Positions 8,826 to 17,614 are shown, numbered from the stretch's first letter. The stretch: 45,580 nt of DNA from Saprospiraceae bacterium (GCA_020629315.1 JAHDDO010000016.1:42872-88451); one strand, 5' to 3'. Made by a program: numbers and translations. The notes: generated by a model from the letters alone, not told the origin.

Positions 8826-9638
8826 TTACTCAATCTCAAAGTGTATGTGATCATCATGACGAACAGAAGCACACCCTTGGAATCTGACTTTCTCGTTGTC
8901 GCCGAATCCCATCCTCTCTTTTAGATGCGGTTCAATAAAGATCTTTTTGGCATTGGGTAGGGCGATTAATTTTTCAATAAGTCTTGCGGTTTTATTTTCG
9001 TCTAAGGCAAGGCCTTCCCGGCTACCCAAAGTAAATCGTTTAGTGAAACTGTAAAATAAGCGTCCTTCCTTTCTGCATAACTTGGGTTGGTCTATTTCAC
9101 CGTCTTTAGGCCCTGAAAAGACTCCATAACCTGAGCGTGATGGCTTGTCATCTACTGCTTGACCGTTTTGAGTATAGTAGAAAGAAAAGTCCACTTTTTT
9201 ACCATCGTCATGACTCTTGTGAGGCATCAAAGGAAAGCCATCAATCAAGGGAAAATTAGCATCTAAATAATATAACTTTTGTCCCGGATTTTCTGTAGCC
9301 AAAGATTCAGCAAGTGATTTTAAATCTTTCTTAAGTTCTTTTTTGACATAATGTCGATTACAAAGCACAGTCAATATGGTTAAAGGAGCCAGGTCTTTTC
9401 CTTGACCCATAGGGAGGGGTGCCCGTCCACTAAGGGATGCTAGCAGTGGGACTAGGGTAAAGCTAATCAAGAGGTAAAGGCCTCCAAAGACCCCAATTCG
9501 AACCGGTAAAGGAAATTTACGTTTAAAAAATCGCGCTGCATAAAAAACAAACAACCATACGACTCCGCCTACTTGTGTAAGGACAGTGAGGATCAATGCG
9601 ATTACTAGATGCGATATATAGCCAATTATTCTAAACAT
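8826..9638 (-). CDS. Membrane-anchored LAS-type metallopeptidase candidate, MepA-like
   Basis: 270 residues. Two transmembrane segments occupy residues about 8-34 and 47-68, followed by a soluble domain. The soluble part carries the zinc-site pattern of LAS peptidases: H143-x6-D150 in SHDDGKKVDFSF, and HDDHIHFEIE with H261, H264 and H266. The latter closely resembles the HDDHxH signature of penicillin-insensitive murein endopeptidase MepA (M74). That suggests cleavage of D,D crosslinks in peptidoglycan on the periplasmic side. Overall similarity to MepA outside these motifs is not evident to me, so activity is a prediction. It ends 257 bp before the T9SS gene and starts 18 bp after the hydroxylase stop, so it could be cotranscribed with the hydroxylase. 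Confidence 0.6.
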   Translation of the reverse strand: MFRIIGYISHLVIALILTVLTQVGGVVWLFVFYAARFFKRKFPLPVRIGVFGGLYLLISFTLVPLLASLSGRAPLPMGQGKDLAPLTILTVLCNRHYVKKELKKDLKSLAESLATENPGQKLYYLDANFPLIDGFPLMPHKSHDDGKKVDFSFYYTQNGQAVDDKPSRSGYGVFSGPKDGEIDQPKLCRKEGRLFYSFTKRFTLGSREGLALDENKTARLIEKLIALPNAKKIFIEPHLKERMGFGDNEKVRFQGCASVRHDDHIHFEIE

Positions 9639-9656
9639 AAGATAAAGGTAATGAAG

Positions 9657-11408
9657 CTATACTTGTGTAAGTAAAATACCATCATGGATCAGTTTTTTTA
9701 ACGATTGATTCTCCTCAGCTAGCCGGTGTAAATATTGGGTGATTTCTGATCTATATTGCTCGTTTTCCATACCCTCAAGCAACTCCACAGCAAGTAACCA
9801 ATCACCATTATGTTCTCGCTGAATAGTTTCAAATATGGTCTTTCTTCTGTCATCGCTTAGATTATTGTCATTTCTGTGTTCTCTAACGCTGGCATAAAGT
9901 GCATTCCGTGCCTTTCTGTTTGCATCCATACTTCGGGTTGTCATCTCGTAGCTGGAAGCATGATATAAATTTGGAAATGAATGATAATCAGCAGCCCCGG
10001 CATAGGCAGACAAAATCTCATTTCCTATGGCCATATTAAACACGCCCATATCCGGAGAGAAGAGGATTTCATCTTTGTATTTCACATGGCAATCGGCTAA
10101 TTGGATGAGCATAAGTTTACCTTGAACATTTCTGAGGCCAGTAATATTTAAGCCCTCCACTTGGATCCCACTTTCAAAGCTAAACGACAGTCGTTCGCCA
10201 TCATAGAAATTGTAAGCCTTGAGATCTACAGGCCCCATATTTTCTATAGCTAGATTTATGTTTTTTAATTTGCCTAAGGGAGATGCAAATCCATTTGGAT
10301 GCGTTTCTACCCCGTGGCCTATCAGTTCTTTTTCACGATAGGCGAGTGCTGTCGGCCCAGCTGTTTGGAAATATATAACATTGAGATCTTCGTCTTTGAT
10401 CATCCGCGAAAACTGGCCAGAGACCTGCAAGCCAGTGCTTAGTTCTATAGTCCCTACTCGTTTTGATTCGATGAGTTTTTGCAGGCCTCGATGACCGCCT
10501 TTTCTTAGGCTCAGTCCATTGGCAAAATCTTCTAAGACCTCCATTAGGTAGGAAAAATCGGGCGTGACAAAAAGCTGTGGTTGCGGTTTAGTAATATCGA
10601 AATCCTGTCGAGCGGCTTCAATGGAGTAGGGTATCTTTTTTACTTGATCAGACATACACCACTCACTTTCGCCAATAGAGGATAATAGTCCAGCGCCATA
10701 AATTTTAGGAGCACCTAAGTGCCCAATCAATCCGTATTCCACGGACCACCATTGCAAATTACGCACCTGAGCCATTTCGGATAATTCAGTTTCCATCGCC
10801 TGTAAGCGAATCACTTCTTCTTCCGCAGCTTGGATAGCTTCAGGGGTACTATTTCCTGATTCTTTCAAGATGGATACTTGACGCACAGCTTCATAGAGGG
10901 CTACATCATGCCCGCTAAGTATGGCTTTGGCACCAATATCACCTAGACGTCGTAAATATTCTGCGTAGTCAGGATTGGCAATAATGGGTGCATGACCAGC
11001 GGCCTCATGAATAATGTCAGGGGCCGGCGTATATTGAATATGTTCCAGTTGGCGTATATCCGAAGCGATCACTAATACCTTATAGGCTTGAAATTCCATG
11101 AACGCATTGGGCGGAATAAAACCATCGACGGCTACAGCGGCCCAACCTATTTCTTTAAGAATTCGATTCATCCCATACATGCTCGGAATGCGGTCCAATG
11201 ATATCCCTGTTTTCGCAAGACCTTCGACATAAGATTCGTGAGCATGAGTGGTGAGATAGGCTATGTTTTTTCGCATCACATACCGCCATACTGCCTGATC
11301 GATAGCGGTGTAGTGGTCGTAATGTTGAGGTTTAATAAATTGCTTTAGATGCGGTGGCAATCTATCAATAAGGGCATTAGATTCGTAGGACTGCGAATGT
11401 GTATTCAT
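9657..11408 (-). CDS. Aromatic amino acid hydroxylase (phenylalanine 4-monooxygenase family), long form
   Basis: Iron- and pterin-dependent hydroxylase, most likely phenylalanine to tyrosine. The catalytic domain spans residues about 30-330. Iron ligands are visible as H134 and H139 in DIIHEAAGHAPII and E224 in WWSVEYGLIG. The spacing between H139 and E224 is 85 residues, about 45 more than in human PAH, because of a helical insertion (about 175-215) that I recall from other long bacterial members. A C-terminal extension of about 250 residues, rich in beta strands, is unassigned; single-domain proteobacterial PhhA proteins lack it. No pterin-recycling gene (phhB) is adjacent. The start ATG precedes the sequence MNTHSQSYE. 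Confidence 0.9.
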   Translation of the reverse strand: MNTHSQSYESNALIDRLPPHLKQFIKPQHYDHYTAIDQAVWRYVMRKNIAYLTTHAHESYVEGLAKTGISLDRIPSMYGMNRILKEIGWAAVAVDGFIPPNAFMEFQAYKVLVIASDIRQLEHIQYTPAPDIIHEAAGHAPIIANPDYAEYLRRLGDIGAKAILSGHDVALYEAVRQVSILKESGNSTPEAIQAAEEEVIRLQAMETELSEMAQVRNLQWWSVEYGLIGHLGAPKIYGAGLLSSIGESEWCMSDQVKKIPYSIEAARQDFDITKPQPQLFVTPDFSYLMEVLEDFANGLSLRKGGHRGLQKLIESKRVGTIELSTGLQVSGQFSRMIKDEDLNVIYFQTAGPTALAYREKELIGHGVETHPNGFASPLGKLKNINLAIENMGPVDLKAYNFYDGERLSFSFESGIQVEGLNITGLRNVQGKLMLIQLADCHVKYKDEILFSPDMGVFNMAIGNEILSAYAGAADYHSFPNLYHASSYEMTTRSMDANRKARNALYASVREHRNDNNLSDDRRKTIFETIQREHNGDWLLAVELLEGMENEQYRSEITQYLHRLAEENQSLKKLIHDGILLTQV

Positions 11409-11439
11409 AATCGATCTTTAAAAAAATAAGGGTGTTTCT

Positions 11440-11461
11440 TCAAAGCCGAGATTAGCTTTGA
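11440..11461. promoter_or_regulatory. Inverted repeat upstream of the hydroxylase gene
   Basis: TCAAAGC (11440-11446) and GCTTTGA (11455-11461) form a perfect 7-bp dyad with an 8-base spacer, 32 bp upstream of the hydroxylase ATG. It could be an operator or a leader hairpin. Confidence 0.35.
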
Positions 11462-11482
11462 TAATAATATGAGTAGTCGCTC

Positions 11483-11507
11483 GCAGGATTGAGTTTCAAT
11501 GTCCTGC
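11483..11507. other. Hairpin between the YdeI-like gene and the hydroxylase
   Basis: GCAGGA (11483-11488) pairs with TCCTGC (11502-11507), with an inner TTGA/TCAA pair around GTT. No T run follows on either strand, so it is not a classical terminator. It lies in the 202-bp gap that holds no gene. Confidence 0.35.
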
Positions 11508-11610
11508 CTGGGTTTTGAAGTAATATAGATGCTACGCTATGTTGCATAGTTTAAATGTAGTTAAATTTTGCTTATATCATTACTCTACTTCGAATAGAAT
11601 GCCTTCTTGT

Positions 11611-12216
11611 CTAGGTAAAGACTCGTTTATTTTGGGCTGCTAAGCTGACCGCTTTTTCGATTCGTCGGGCTCGAGTCTCCTCTTTTTTAGCTGTAAAGAT
11701 CCACTCTAAGACGCCTCGTTTTACCCCTCTTGGAAAGGCATTCCAATAATCTAAGGCTTTGGGGTACTTTTTAAACACCGCTAGCATATCGGGTGGTATT
11801 AGTAAATCTTCCACATTGTTGAGTGCATCCCAGGTGCCGGTTTTCTTGGCGAGTTTTATCATTTTGATTCCAGCATCCTGCAGACGACCTTCTGCAGCTA
11901 AGCGATCCATTTTATTTTTATTGACTCGACTCCAATTGCTCTTTGGATTTCTAGGTGAGAATAGGACATAATAACTTAGGGCATCCTTGCCATTGACTCG
12001 GCTATCCACCCAGCCAAAGCAAAGGGCTTCATCTATGGCATCATCAATGTTGATGCTGAGGATTTGACTATCCTTTTTAAACAATTCTAGCCAAATAGTG
12101 CCATGTTCTTTATGATTGACTTCAAGCCAGCGTCGCCAGGATAACAGATCGGAAGCACGAACTATTGGAAAATTTTTATGTGTTTGGATAGCTGCCAAAA
12201 GTAGGATTTTGAACAT
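11611..12216 (-). CDS. YdeI/OmdA family protein
   Basis: 201 residues from ATG at 12216. The open frame extends 34 codons further, but that would overlap the divergent gene and the extra residues look non-coding. Conserved family segments are SWRRWLEVNHKEHGTIWLEL, ALCFGWVDSRVNG, SPRNPKSNWSRVNKNKMDRL, a GTWDAL segment and a C-terminal RGVLEWIFTAKKEETRARRI. The family (bacteriocin-protection, YdeI or OmpD-associated) is widespread and poorly characterised; the protein is probably cytosolic. It is divergent from the photolyase operon with only 26 bp between starts. Confidence 0.8.
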   Translation of the reverse strand: MFKILLLAAIQTHKNFPIVRASDLLSWRRWLEVNHKEHGTIWLELFKKDSQILSINIDDAIDEALCFGWVDSRVNGKDALSYYVLFSPRNPKSNWSRVNKNKMDRLAAEGRLQDAGIKMIKLAKKTGTWDALNNVEDLLIPPDMLAVFKKYPKALDYWNAFPRGVKRGVLEWIFTAKKEETRARRIEKAVSLAAQNKRVFT

Positions 12217-12242
12217 CACTAAGATATTGGTGTTTGATTGAT

Positions 12243-12512
12243 GTGAAAAATTTATCGGAAAGAGATATTGATAGAATAATAGAAATGGCTTGGGAAGACC
12301 GAACCACCTTTGATGCAATACGAGCTCAATTTGGAGTGCCTGAGAAAGAGGTGATAAAAATCATGCGTCGAGAGATGAAACCATCCAGTTTTCGAATGTG
12401 GCGTGCTCGTGTACAGAATCGAAAGACCAAGCACGAAAAGCTTCGCAATTTCACAGAAGGTCGTTTTAAGTGTAGTAGACAAAAGCACATCAGTCTAAAT
12501 AAGTATCGATAA
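12243..12512 (+). CDS. TIGR03643/DUF2805 family small protein
   Basis: 89 residues from GTG at 12243, read as [20 protein letters not shown]; a TTG at 12234 in the same frame is the alternative. The family signature is the helical segment above followed by [38 protein letters not shown] and a basic C-terminus. The first half resembles a helix-turn-helix, so nucleic-acid binding is plausible but unproven. It opens a tight operon: 7 bp to the DUF2256 gene, which overlaps the photolyase. I recall this family as a frequent neighbour of bacterial photolyases, suggesting an accessory role. Confidence 0.8.
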   Translation: MKNLSERDIDRIIEMAWEDRTTFDAIRAQFGVPEKEVIKIMRREMKPSSFRMWRARVQNRKTKHEKLRNFTEGRFKCSRQKHISLNKYR

Positions 12513-12519
12513 AAAAGCT

Positions 12520-12663
12520 ATGCGAAAATCCGAGCTCCCCAGTAAAATATGTCAAGTTTGTCAGCGACCCTTCAGTTGGCGGAAAAAGTGGGCGCGAGAT
12601 TGGGCCTCGGTAAAGTACTGTAGTAAACGTTGCAGAAGAGAAAGTAAAAAGAAGAAAGCATAA
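12520..12663 (+). CDS. DUF2256 small zinc-binding protein
   Basis: A 47-residue gene. The sequence begins [20 protein letters not shown] and continues with [18 protein letters not shown] and a lysine-rich end. Four cysteines in C-x2-C (residues 11 and 14) and C-x3-C (residues 34 and 38) fit one zinc site. The length and pattern match DUF2256. The stop codon shares a base with the next start (TAATG, 12661-12665), so translation is coupled to the iron-sulfur photolyase. The function is unknown; a chaperone-like or DNA-binding accessory to the photolyase is a guess. Confidence 0.85.
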   Translation: MRKSELPSKICQVCQRPFSWRKKWARDWASVKYCSKRCRRESKKKKA

Positions 12664-14195
12664 TGAAGATACTTCGGTGCATATTGGGAGATCAACTCAA
12701 TGAGAAACATCCCTGGTTTAATTCTGTAGATCCAAATGTGCATTATGTATTCATGGAGATCAAGCCAGAATCTGAATATGCCACCCACCACATCCAAAAA
12801 ATTGTAGGCATATTCGCAGCGATGCGTGCCTTCGGTAAACGCTTGGAAAATCAGGGGCATACTATTTACTATTACGCTATAAATGACGCAGCTAATCAAC
12901 ACTCTTTTGAAGCCAATATCAGTCAGCTAGTGCAGATATATGATTTCGATTCGTTTGAATATATGGAACCTGACGAATATCGTTTAGATGCCTTGTTTTT
13001 GGATATGCAGGATCGGCTACATGTACCTGTGAAAATGGTATCATCGGCTCATTTTATGACAAGCCGGACAGATGTAGCCCAGCAGTTCGAGGGTAAGAAA
13101 CGATTTTTGATGGAAAGCTTTTATCGCAAGATGCGTAAGAAGTATACTATCTTAATGGATGGTGACCAACCGGTATCTGGGAAATGGAATTATGACCATG
13201 AGAATCGAAAAAAGATACCAGTCAAACATAACGTTACGCCTCCAAAGCTATTTTCAAATGATCTTCATGACGTTTTCGAAGATATAAAGGACGCCGGACT
13301 TAATTATATCGGCGACGTCGATGCGTCCCATTTTTTGTGGCCAATCACGCGAGAACAGGCTCTTGAACTTTTTCAATATTTTCTAGATCATTTATTGCCT
13401 TATTTTGGAATGTATCAAGATGCGATGCACCAATTTGAATGGAGTTTGTATCATAGTCGGATATCCTTTGCTTTAAATATCAAGTTAGTTGATCCAGAAG
13501 AAGTGATACGTAGGGCGGAAGCGCATTGGTTATCTAATCAAGAGACGATTTCATTAGCCCAGGTAGAAGGTTTTATTCGGCAAATATTGGGGTGGCGAGA
13601 ATATATGAGAGGCATATATTGGGCTCATATGCCGGAGTATGCCGATCTAAATTATTTTGAGCATGCAAGAGCGTTACCAGATTATTTTTGGACTGGTGAA
13701 ACGAAAATGAATTGTATTTCACAATGTGTAAAACAATCGTTGAGGTATGGCTATGCCCACCATATTCAGCGATTGATGGTAACAGGCAATTTTTGTTTAT
13801 TAGCGGGCATCGATCCTAATGAGGTGGACGCTTGGTATTTAGGCATTTATGTTGATGCCTTTGAGTGGGTTGAGATCACCAATACGCGAGGAATGAGCCA
13901 GTTTGCTGACGGTGGTATAGTGGGTACTAAACCCTATGTTTCTTCTGCAGGCTATATTCATAAGATGGGTAATTATTGTACTCATTGCAATTATGACCGG
14001 AAGGTAAAAGTGGGAGAGCATGCTTGTCCATTCAATAGTCTCTATTGGCATTTCTTGTTTAGAAATCAGGATAAGCTGGCTCGAAACCCAAGGATGTCAA
14101 TGATGTATCGTGTTTGGGATAAATTTTCAACGGACGATCAAACGGCCATTCTTGAGCAGGCCGAGCAATACCTAACCCAATTAGAAGATTTGTAA
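12663..14195 (+). CDS. phrB: Iron-sulfur bacterial cryptochrome/(6-4) photolyase (PhrB/CryB type)
   Basis: 510-residue FeS-BCP protein expected to repair (6-4) photoproducts with FAD, a ribolumazine-type antenna and a [4Fe-4S] cluster. The N-terminus ILRCILGDQLNEKHPW and the core LGWREYMRGIYWAHMPEY, RLMVTGNFCLLAGIDP and ADGGIVGTKPYVSSAGYIHK are diagnostic. The four cluster cysteines are visible at C351, C439, C442 and C455, the same spacing (88, 3, 13) as C350, C438, C441 and C454 of Agrobacterium PhrB. It is the third gene of the operon with TIGR03643 and DUF2256. The overlap with DUF2256 fixes the start. It is a second, unrelated-class photolyase within 10 kb of the first. Confidence 0.95.
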   Translation: MKILRCILGDQLNEKHPWFNSVDPNVHYVFMEIKPESEYATHHIQKIVGIFAAMRAFGKRLENQGHTIYYYAINDAANQHSFEANISQLVQIYDFDSFEYMEPDEYRLDALFLDMQDRLHVPVKMVSSAHFMTSRTDVAQQFEGKKRFLMESFYRKMRKKYTILMDGDQPVSGKWNYDHENRKKIPVKHNVTPPKLFSNDLHDVFEDIKDAGLNYIGDVDASHFLWPITREQALELFQYFLDHLLPYFGMYQDAMHQFEWSLYHSRISFALNIKLVDPEEVIRRAEAHWLSNQETISLAQVEGFIRQILGWREYMRGIYWAHMPEYADLNYFEHARALPDYFWTGETKMNCISQCVKQSLRYGYAHHIQRLMVTGNFCLLAGIDPNEVDAWYLGIYVDAFEWVEITNTRGMSQFADGGIVGTKPYVSSAGYIHKMGNYCTHCNYDRKVKVGEHACPFNSLYWHFLFRNQDKLARNPRMSMMYRVWDKFSTDDQTAILEQAEQYLTQLEDL

Positions 14196-14283
14196 TTAAA
14201 CTACGTTAATAGCTCTTAAGGAAGGATTAAAATCAAGCGAGCCGGGGGAGGAAGGCTTAGATTTAGCGCACAATCTTACTATT

Positions 14284-14742
14284 ATGAAGAATGCGTTTGT
14301 CTTAATCACCTTGCTATTATTTGTACTAAGTTCATGTGAGGTGGATCGTGGCGGTTGTACCGTTTGGGCCTCGCATAATTTTAATCCTGAAGCGGACTTT
14401 GATGATGGAAGCTGTGACCTCTGGCGCAGCAAATTTTTAGGCGATTTTAATGCCGTCGAGAAATGCGCAAATTTCTATGAGTACCCTATGCAGATAGTAT
14501 CTGGTGTTATTGATTTTGATCACATCATTATTCAGAATTTTGGGGACTTCGGTATTAACCTAAATGCCCGTGCCAGTGGCGAGGCGATCATTATCGATAA
14601 TCAATCCTTTGGTTTACCTAACGGGGCCTTCCTTGAAGTTTGGAATGGGGTAGGCAAGTTTGAAGGTGGCGATGTGATCATAAATTATGAATACACCTAT
14701 AATGGCAATCCTGACATTTGTTCGATCACAGCCGTGCGATAA
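14284..14742 (+). CDS. Small lipoprotein with DDGSC motif
   Basis: 152 residues. Lipoprotein signal MKNAFVLITLLLFVLSSCEV with Cys18 as the lipidation site. It is followed by one copy of the Bacteroidota motif GCTxxASHNFNPEADFDDGSC (residues about 24-45), which in secreted proteins usually reads GCTdp.A.NYnpdAt.DDGSC. The remaining 100 residues are a beta-rich domain (IVSGVIDFDHIIIQNFGD, IIIDNQSFGLPNG) with no family I recognise. It is probably periplasmic or on the surface and stands alone, convergent with the LRR gene. Confidence 0.75.
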   Translation: MKNAFVLITLLLFVLSSCEVDRGGCTVWASHNFNPEADFDDGSCDLWRSKFLGDFNAVEKCANFYEYPMQIVSGVIDFDHIIIQNFGDFGINLNARASGEAIIIDNQSFGLPNGAFLEVWNGVGKFEGGDVIINYEYTYNGNPDICSITAVR

Positions 14743-14822
14743 ACAGAATATAAAGACAACTAAACCTTACTTATTCCTTTATATCTGTGAAATTTGAAGG
14801 TCGAGCAAATACTCACACCCTG

Positions 14823-14840
14823 ATTGTCCGCCTGGACAAT
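14823..14840. other. Hairpin between convergent genes
   Basis: ATTGTCC (14823-14829) and GGACAAT (14834-14840) form a perfect 7-bp stem with a GCCT loop, between the stops at 14742 and 14906. No T run follows, so termination is only possible. Confidence 0.4.
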
Positions 14841-14905
14841 ACAACAAGAAATGAATATACTGAGATTGAAGAGCTGATATTTGTTTGATTGAAGTCGTTT
14901 AGTAG

Positions 14906-17614
14906 CTATTGTTTCGAAATTTTATCTACACCAATTAATTCTTCATTTTGATAGACTTTAAGTATGTATATAGCAGAGGGCAAACTACTCATATCAATTA
15001 CATCATTTGTTTTTACAGTCTGTTGGACACGTGGCACCCCATTTAAATCCAATATGTGAATACTTACATCACTTAAATCCGTTGATATATGCAACTCATT
15101 ATTGCATGGATTTGGATATGCATAGATATCTACGTTTTCGTTTAATCTACTGGAAAGAACGGGGGCAAAACCTCCACAACCTTCAACTTCAGGATCAATA
15201 CAAAAGTCCTCAAAGGAAACATCTAGATTATTGCCATCAAAATTTACATTCTCACTACAAAAGATATTGTATGCCTTAGGAATACAACCCTGAAAATTAT
15301 TATTTAGTAGGATTATGTAGTTTAGTTTTTTCAGTTCTGAAAGAAAGACTGGTAACTCACCTGACAAATTATTATTAGCCAAATAAAGTCGTTTAAGATT
15401 CTTCATTTTGACTATGTTTTGAGGTAGATTACCGCTGATGTTGTTATTATTTGCTGAGAATATGATAAGGTTTCTCATTTTGTTAAAACTTGAATAAAAA
15501 CTTGGAATACTATTATTGTCAAGGTCCAAAACCGTCAACTTTTCAGCGAGATTTGGATTGAAAGGAAGGCCTGAAATTGTGTTATTTTCTAGCTTTAGAT
15601 ATTCTAAACCTGGAAAGCGTTCAAGATTTAAAAAGTCAATTTCATTATGTGAGAGATCTAAGTGTTTCAGGTCTTCAATAATACCTTGTGAAAACCAGGC
15701 TTTCATTTCACCATTATTAATTTGAAGATATTTCAAATTGGGATAATTATGAGTAGGGTCCAAAGGATACTGCTGCATTTTATTACTGAGCTGGCGATAA
15801 ATAATCGTATCCACATTGAAAGAAAATCTATGGGTATTTAAAACAGAAGAATTGTCATCCAATCGTTCAAATTCTATATATTCTAATGTTTCATGGATGC
15901 GACCATTTGTACCTGCTAAGGTTTGGCTTGGACGCTTAGCTTTCCATTTCTTCAGTTGTGGTAGATTATCAGCTATCTGATAATTTGCTAATGAACCAAG
16001 GGTACTTAGATATTCTAGAGCTGGAAGATTTGCGCAAGTAATTGATACCTGATCGACATTCTCAGCAATTATTGTATGAAGTTTTGGCATTAAAGGGTTA
16101 TTGCCAACTTGTGTTTTATATTGATTTCTAAATATTAGTGTTTCAAGTGTATTTGTGGGCAGTCTTCCCAAATAAAAAACACCCGTTAGATTATTTAATT
16201 CACATCTAAATAATTTAAGGGAATCCAGATATTCCAATTTACTTGGGAAGTTAGAATTACTTCGTTGTTGATGTATTTGGTTGATTAATTCGAAAGACGT
16301 AATCCTATCATATTCCATTCCTATTCCGTCCCAGTTCTCTAATGGCTCGTTAATTGGCCATGGGTTTTGCCAATTATCCCCATCAAACCATTTATAAAAG
16401 TTAAGTATAATTAGAGAATCGGTAAACCTGGAGTGCATAATGGGAAGCTCCATATTGCACCAAAGGCTGAAATCATCAGTGTAATTTAATTTTAGATTAT
16501 TAGAAATATTGACATCGATATCACACAAGTTTTTAAAACTTGGGGGAATATCACCAGTAAAACCGCAGCTACTACCATCGAAGTACTGCAAATGTTGCAT
16601 ATGCCCAATGGCGGTGTTTAAAGTATCAAAAATCCGAGAACCACTAATATCTACAAATTCTAATTTTGGCAATAATGGTATAACTGTAGGTAAGGCACCA
16701 TCGAAATTAAAATTTGCCATAATTAATGTGTCAAGATTGACAAGATTGTCCCATAAGGATAAGGACTTATCATAATTCTGAAAATCGTGACCCGTTAAAT
16801 CAATGTAAGTCAATTTCTCAAAGTGACCCAACATTTTAAAATTGAAATCATCGGGTAATTCGGTACCAATGAATTTTATTAACCTGCCTGTTTCATCAAT
16901 TGTAATTCCGGGCCATGTGCATACTCTTGTAGATCCATCCCAACCAAAGTTCTTAGTTCCTTGCATCGCCAAAAGCATTGTCGAATCTATTTCATTAGCC
17001 TTGAAGCACATTGGACTACATATAGCATCATATTGATAAGCTAGTGTATTCAATCCTGCTTGGTTTTGAATATTTACTTCTATATCGCAATAATTGGCGA
17101 AATTATTAGGCAGGTTGCCTGATAAGGAATTATTGGATAAATCAAGAAAACTGAGGTTTGATAGATTAGCAAAATTTTCAGGGATAGTACCTTCTATTTG
17201 ATTTTGGCTTAGGTCAAGATAAGTTAAATTTATAAGTTGACTCAATCCTTCTTGCAATGGACCTATTAAACCACAGTTTGATAGATCTAGCGACACTAAT
17301 TCATCTAAAAATTTAATGTTTGGCGGAAGAAAGCCGTTAAGCTGAATATTCTCTAAATTTATCTCAGTAACACAACCAGACTCATTGGACGATATACCAT
17401 GCCAAGAGTCAATGGGCTCCCACAGTTTCCATCGAGTTTGATCATCCCAATTCCAACCAGCAAATGCATAATAAAAATCGACCAAAATAATAGAGTCTCT
17501 TACTTCACAATTTTGGTTCGAAAAAAAGCTAGAATTAGTAAAATCTTGGCCAAATGCGTCCTGAGTAAATGAGAATAAAAAAACAAAAAGGAAGGTGTAT
17601 AGACTTTGTTTCAT
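14906..17614 (-). CDS. Leucine-rich-repeat surface protein with T9SS sorting domain
   Basis: 902 residues from ATG at 17614, which gives the signal peptide MKQSLYTFLFVFLFSFTQ; ten further upstream codons are open but spoil the signal. The mature protein has three copies of the Bacteroidota LRR cap (DSIILVDFYYAFAGWNWDD with W-x-GI; DSTMLLAMQGTKNFGWDG; DSLIILNFYKWFDGDNW), each followed by plant-type LRRs such as LTYLDLSQNQIEGTIPENFA and LKRLYLANNNLSGELPVFLS. The C-terminus from about residue 820 is a T9SS domain with VDIYAYPNPCNNELHIS, SSLPSAIYILKVYQNEELIG and a basic end. It is probably displayed on the surface, for protein-protein or adhesive contacts. Base composition looks more AT-rich than neighbouring genes. 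Confidence 0.87.
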   Translation of the reverse strand: MKQSLYTFLFVFLFSFTQDAFGQDFTNSSFFSNQNCEVRDSIILVDFYYAFAGWNWDDQTRWKLWEPIDSWHGISSNESGCVTEINLENIQLNGFLPPNIKFLDELVSLDLSNCGLIGPLQEGLSQLINLTYLDLSQNQIEGTIPENFANLSNLSFLDLSNNSLSGNLPNNFANYCDIEVNIQNQAGLNTLAYQYDAICSPMCFKANEIDSTMLLAMQGTKNFGWDGSTRVCTWPGITIDETGRLIKFIGTELPDDFNFKMLGHFEKLTYIDLTGHDFQNYDKSLSLWDNLVNLDTLIMANFNFDGALPTVIPLLPKLEFVDISGSRIFDTLNTAIGHMQHLQYFDGSSCGFTGDIPPSFKNLCDIDVNISNNLKLNYTDDFSLWCNMELPIMHSRFTDSLIILNFYKWFDGDNWQNPWPINEPLENWDGIGMEYDRITSFELINQIHQQRSNSNFPSKLEYLDSLKLFRCELNNLTGVFYLGRLPTNTLETLIFRNQYKTQVGNNPLMPKLHTIIAENVDQVSITCANLPALEYLSTLGSLANYQIADNLPQLKKWKAKRPSQTLAGTNGRIHETLEYIEFERLDDNSSVLNTHRFSFNVDTIIYRQLSNKMQQYPLDPTHNYPNLKYLQINNGEMKAWFSQGIIEDLKHLDLSHNEIDFLNLERFPGLEYLKLENNTISGLPFNPNLAEKLTVLDLDNNSIPSFYSSFNKMRNLIIFSANNNNISGNLPQNIVKMKNLKRLYLANNNLSGELPVFLSELKKLNYIILLNNNFQGCIPKAYNIFCSENVNFDGNNLDVSFEDFCIDPEVEGCGGFAPVLSSRLNENVDIYAYPNPCNNELHISTDLSDVSIHILDLNGVPRVQQTVKTNDVIDMSSLPSAIYILKVYQNEELIGVDKISKQ

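Noticed and set aside
12217..12318. 34-codon N-terminal extension of the YdeI-like protein
   Set aside because: It would overlap the divergent TIGR03643 gene and shows no family similarity.
12252..12488. 78-codon minus-strand frame opposite TIGR03643
   Set aside because: Shadow of the recognised plus-strand gene.
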